Part shown: positions 6,116-7,910 of the stretch, piece after piece | Numbering within the stretch: position 1 is the first letter of the stretch | How the letters are laid out: every line of letters starts with the position of its first letter | From: an uncultured Collinsella sp. | GTDB taxonomy: Bacteria; Actinomycetota; Coriobacteriia; Coriobacteriales; Coriobacteriaceae | Direction: 5' to 3' | NCBI GenBank assembly: GCA_900545835.1 | Contig: URBB01000095.1 | Span: 1-7,910, forward strand | Length of the DNA stretch: 7,910 nucleotides | Program-made: the position numbers and the translations under genes | Notes under the pieces: model-generated | Seen by the model: only the letters and a program-made list of their open reading frames with translations | The model's database searches: none | Told to the model about the DNA's origin: nothing

Positions 6116-7336
6116 CTAGTTCTCGTCCTCAAACATACCACCCGCGACGACCTCGTACATATGCTCGAGCTCCGAGCGGTCCATCAAAAGTGGAACGGGG
6201 TACAGGGGATTGGCCTCGGCATCGGCATGGGCCGCCATTTGCGGAATATCGGAGCGGCGAATACCCGAGACATATTTGGGGATTCCCAGGGCCTCGTTCA
6301 TGCGGTCGACCCAATCGATAAAGGCCTCGGCCGCAAGACTATCCTGCGCGGTAGCCGGCGTAATGCCCGCCGTGCGAGCAAGATCGGCAAGCTTGGGGGC
6401 GGCGGCGTCACCATAAGCGCGAAGCATGTGCGGCAGGATGATCGCGTTGGCCAAACCGTGCGGAATTCCGTATCGGCCGCCCAGACTGTGCGCGATGGCA
6501 TGCACATATCCGACATAGGAGCGGGTAAACGCAACGCCCGCCTTATACGCCGCCGAAAGCATATTGCGACGAGCGCGCATGTCGTCACCATGCTCATAGG
6601 CCTCGAGCAAATTGTCGTGGATAAGCTGCACCGCCTGTCGCGCCATCTTGCGCGTATAGGGCGTGGTGCTTCGCCCGATAAAGGCCTCAACGGCATGCGT
6701 CAGGGCGTCCATGCCCGTCTGCCCCGTAATGGAAGCGGGCAAGCCGCACGTAAACTCGGGGTCGTGGACTGCAAAACGCGGGATGAGCACAAAGTCGTTA
6801 ATGGGGTATTTGTAGTGCGTCCCGTCATCGGTAATTACCGCCGCAAGCGTGACTTCGCTTCCCGTACCGGCGGTAGTGGGAACGGCGATGAGCAGCGGCA
6901 GGCGACGATGAATCCGCAGCAGGCCGCGCATCTTGTTGATGGGCTTGTTTGGCTGCGCAATGCGTGCGCCTACGCCCTTGGCGCAGTCCATGGCTGATCC
7001 TCCGCCAAAGCCGATAATGGCCTGGCAGGCGCTCTCTCGATACAGGGACGCCGCCTCCTCCACATTCGAGACCGTGGGGTTCGCACGCGTTTCGGCATAG
7101 ACCGTAACGCCAATCCCCCTGGATGCGAGCGCCGTCTCGAGCGGTGCCGTGAGCCCCAGACGGGCAATGCCGGGATCCGTCACGATAAGGACCTTCTGGA
7201 TCGAGCGCTTTTGAAGCACCGCGGGCACATCCTCGGCATGCTCTAAAATGCGCGGCTCGGTATAGGGCAGGATCGGCAATGCAATGCGAAAAACCGTCTG
7301 ATATGTTCGGCACCAGGCACGACGGGCTAGATGCAT
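6116..7336 (-). CDS. Iron-containing (group III) alcohol dehydrogenase
   Basis: The 406-residue protein interconverts alcohols and aldehydes or ketones with NAD(P)(H). It shows the Rossmann-type GGGSAMDCAK (111-120), PTTAGTGSE (153-161) and the metal site. By comparison with FucO the ligands are D210 and H214 (GMDALTHAVEAF), H279 (YVHAIAHSLG) and H293 (IPHGLANA), at the same spacings of 4 and 14 residues. H283 is the further conserved His. The N-terminus has ~25 residues with a hydrophobic FRIALPILPY patch before the core, as in one subgroup of the family. The frame stays open upstream to a TTG at 7417, but the ATG at 7334-7336 is the only start with a good ribosome site (AAGGAG, eight bases away). 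It is first in the operon with the aldehyde dehydrogenase, so the pair could take an alcohol to a carboxylate or dismutate an aldehyde. The substrate is unknown. Confidence 0.93.
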   Translation of the reverse strand: MHLARRAWCRTYQTVFRIALPILPYTEPRILEHAEDVPAVLQKRSIQKVLIVTDPGIARLGLTAPLETALASRGIGVTVYAETRANPTVSNVEEAASLYRESACQAIIGFGGGSAMDCAKGVGARIAQPNKPINKMRGLLRIHRRLPLLIAVPTTAGTGSEVTLAAVITDDGTHYKYPINDFVLIPRFAVHDPEFTCGLPASITGQTGMDALTHAVEAFIGRSTTPYTRKMARQAVQLIHDNLLEAYEHGDDMRARRNMLSAAYKAGVAFTRSYVGYVHAIAHSLGGRYGIPHGLANAIILPHMLRAYGDAAAPKLADLARTAGITPATAQDSLAAEAFIDWVDRMNEALGIPKYVSGIRRSDIPQMAAHADAEANPLYPVPLLMDRSELEHMYEVVAGGMFEDEN

Positions 7337-7344
7337 AAAGGAAA

Positions 7345-7350
7345 CTCCTT
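7345..7350 (-). promoter_or_regulatory. Ribosome binding site of the alcohol dehydrogenase gene
   Basis: AAGGAG on the minus strand, eight bases before the ATG at 7336. It decides the start against the upstream in-frame TTG at 7417. Confidence 0.75.
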
Positions 7351-7354
7351 CATT

Positions 7355-7370
7355 TGTTGATAGGTCAACA
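7355..7370. promoter_or_regulatory. Operator-like palindrome ahead of the dehydrogenase operon
   Basis: TGTTGA-N4-TCAACA: two perfect six-base arms around a four-base centre. It lies between the candidate -10 box (7383-7388) and the ribosome site, where a repressor would block transcription. The half-sites resemble an FNR/CRP box, but the spacing is two bases too short, so the binding protein is unknown. Confidence 0.4.
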
Positions 7371-7382
7371 TTTGCTCGACCG

Positions 7383-7388
7383 ATTGTA
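7383..7388 (-). promoter_or_regulatory. Candidate -10 box of the dehydrogenase operon
   Basis: TACAAT on the minus strand (five of six consensus matches) would start transcription near 7376, about 40 bases before the alcohol dehydrogenase ATG. There is no good -35 at 16-18 bases (TACCGT at 17). TTGGCA (7412-7417) is a good hexamer but 23 bases away, so an activator may be needed, or the true promoter is elsewhere. Confidence 0.35.
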
Positions 7389-7480
7389 CTCAGCGGAGAT
7401 CGCAGACGGTATGCCAATCGTTAATCAATCAACATCTTCATATCTCAAAATTGTTTTATTAAAAATCATTCCTAATAGGC

Positions 7481-7508
7481 TTCACATTTGGTTGCATTTA
7501 TGGATAAT
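7481..7508 (+). promoter_or_regulatory. Sigma-A-type promoter of the rubrerythrin gene
   Basis: TTCACA at 7481-7486 (five of six matches to TTGACA) and GATAAT at 7503-7508 (five of six matches to TATAAT) are 16 bases apart within an AT-rich stretch (about 7421-7510). The transcription start would be near 7515, giving a leader of about 78 bases. It is the best promoter in the window. Confidence 0.7.
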
Positions 7509-7526
7509 AGAACTCGTCAAGACGCA

Positions 7527-7557
7527 CGTCCGGAGAGGGCCCTTACGGGACCGGACG
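7527..7557 (+). promoter_or_regulatory. GC-rich hairpin in the rubrerythrin leader
   Basis: CGTCCGG (7527-7533) pairs perfectly with CCGGACG (7551-7557), with an inner CCC-TTAC-GGG mini-stem across an asymmetric internal loop. It starts about 12 bases after the predicted transcription start and ends 35 bases before the ATG, leaving the ribosome site free. There is no U-tract, so it is more likely an mRNA-stabilising 5' structure or a regulatory leader than an attenuator. Confidence 0.5.
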
Positions 7558-7592
7558 AGCGCGCAATCGCCATCGATCGAAAGGATCGAATC

Positions 7593-7910
7593 ATGAAGTT
7601 TGTTTGCCCCGTTTGCGGTTATGTGGAAGAGTTCGACGGCGACCAGCTGCCCGAGGATTTTAAGTGCCCCCAGTGCGGCGTTCCCGGTTCTCGTTTCCTG
7701 AAGCAGGAGGAGGGCCAGCTCGAGTGGGCCGCCGAGCACGTCGTGGGCGTCGCCAAGATGGAGGGTGTCTCTGAGGACATCGTTGCCGACCTGCGCGCCA
7801 ACTTTGAGGGCGAGTGCTCTGAGGTCGGTATGTACCTGGCCATGGCTCGCGTCGCTCATCGCGAGGGCTATCCCGAGATCGGCCTGTACTGGGAAAAGGC
7901 TGCCCACGAG
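7593..7910 (+). CDS. Rubrerythrin with N-terminal rubredoxin domain (reverse rubrerythrin type), 3' truncated
   Basis: The frame from the ATG at 7593 is open to the window end (106 codons seen), so the C-terminal part is missing. The N-terminus is a rubredoxin-like Fe(SCys)4 knuckle: CPVCGY with C5/C8 and CPQCG with C25/C28. After a linker (~35-60) the ferritin-like diiron domain begins: LRANFEGECSEVGMY (67-81) offers Glu74 as a metal ligand, and the ligand-bearing WEKAAHE helix reaches the edge. Rubredoxin ahead of the diiron domain is the reverse of classical rubrerythrin, as in clostridial reverse rubrerythrins that reduce H2O2 or O2 with NADH-derived electrons in the cytoplasm. AAGGA lies seven bases before the ATG. 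Frequent GGT, GTT, TCT and CGT codons, more than in the neighbouring genes, fit high expression. It is divergent from the dehydrogenase operon and shares its control region. Confidence 0.92.
   Translation, partial: MKFVCPVCGYVEEFDGDQLPEDFKCPQCGVPGSRFLKQEEGQLEWAAEHVVGVAKMEGVSEDIVADLRANFEGECSEVGMYLAMARVAHREGYPEIGLYWEKAAHE

Noticed and set aside
5231..6997. Plus-strand ORFs opposite the dehydrogenase genes (5231-6004, 6047-6997)
   Set aside because: Antisense shadows of two genes whose catalytic motifs are fully intact; no family features.
7355..7370. FNR/CRP-type box
   Set aside because: The FNR consensus needs six bases between TTGA and TCAA; here there are four.
7337..7417. N-terminal extension of the alcohol dehydrogenase from TTG at 7417
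   Set aside because: It would cross the candidate promoter, the operator palindrome and a strong ribosome site, and the added residues are not typical of the family.
7551..7564. CCGGACGAG start of a guanidine-III (ykkC-III) riboswitch
   Set aside because: Only the first few bases agree; the downstream conserved elements are absent and the gene is a rubrerythrin, not a guanidine exporter.

Overview
The window looks like chromosomal DNA from a GC-rich anaerobic actinobacterium, most likely a gut Coriobacteriia member such as Collinsella. This is inferred from the DUF3516-type helicase (an actinobacterial family), strong GAG/GCC/CTC codon preference, an anaerobe-type rubredoxin-rubrerythrin and an iron-dependent alcohol dehydrogenase. 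No insertion sequence, integrase, CRISPR array, tRNA or rRNA was seen.

Layout. (1) 1-1179, plus strand: the 3' half of a DEAD/DEAH-box helicase gene with a C-terminal DUF3516 region, closed by a strong hairpin terminator. (2) 1254-3011, minus strand, convergent: a long coiled-coil protein ending in a DUF2130 domain with a PD-(D/E)XK-like signature. (3) 3165-4301, minus strand: a probable three-gene unit of a stand-alone HIRAN-domain protein, a 59-residue charge-polarised protein and a small metallophosphoesterase. It ends in a large palindrome followed by a U-tract terminator. (4) 4302-4726: a 425-base interval with no long gene. It holds a 27-codon hydrophobic ORF (4538-4621, minus) whose Shine-Dalgarno sequence lies inside a perfect hairpin, with a structured stretch 3' of it. 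This resembles a type I toxin/holin-like peptide locus and is the most interesting item here. (5) 4727-7336, minus strand: a tightly coupled two-gene operon of an iron-containing alcohol dehydrogenase and a class 3 aldehyde dehydrogenase. (6) 7337-7592: an AT-richer divergent control region. (7) 7593 to the window end, plus strand: the start of a rubrerythrin with its rubredoxin domain at the N-terminus.

How the genes may work together. The dehydrogenase pair can interconvert alcohol, aldehyde and carboxylate with NAD(P)(H). The divergent rubrerythrin would remove peroxide or oxygen, so this end of the window is about redox balance and oxidative stress in an anaerobe. The left end gathers proteins of nucleic-acid character (helicase, nuclease-like DUF2130, HIRAN, metallophosphoesterase). 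Whether they share a pathway cannot be decided from the sequence alone.
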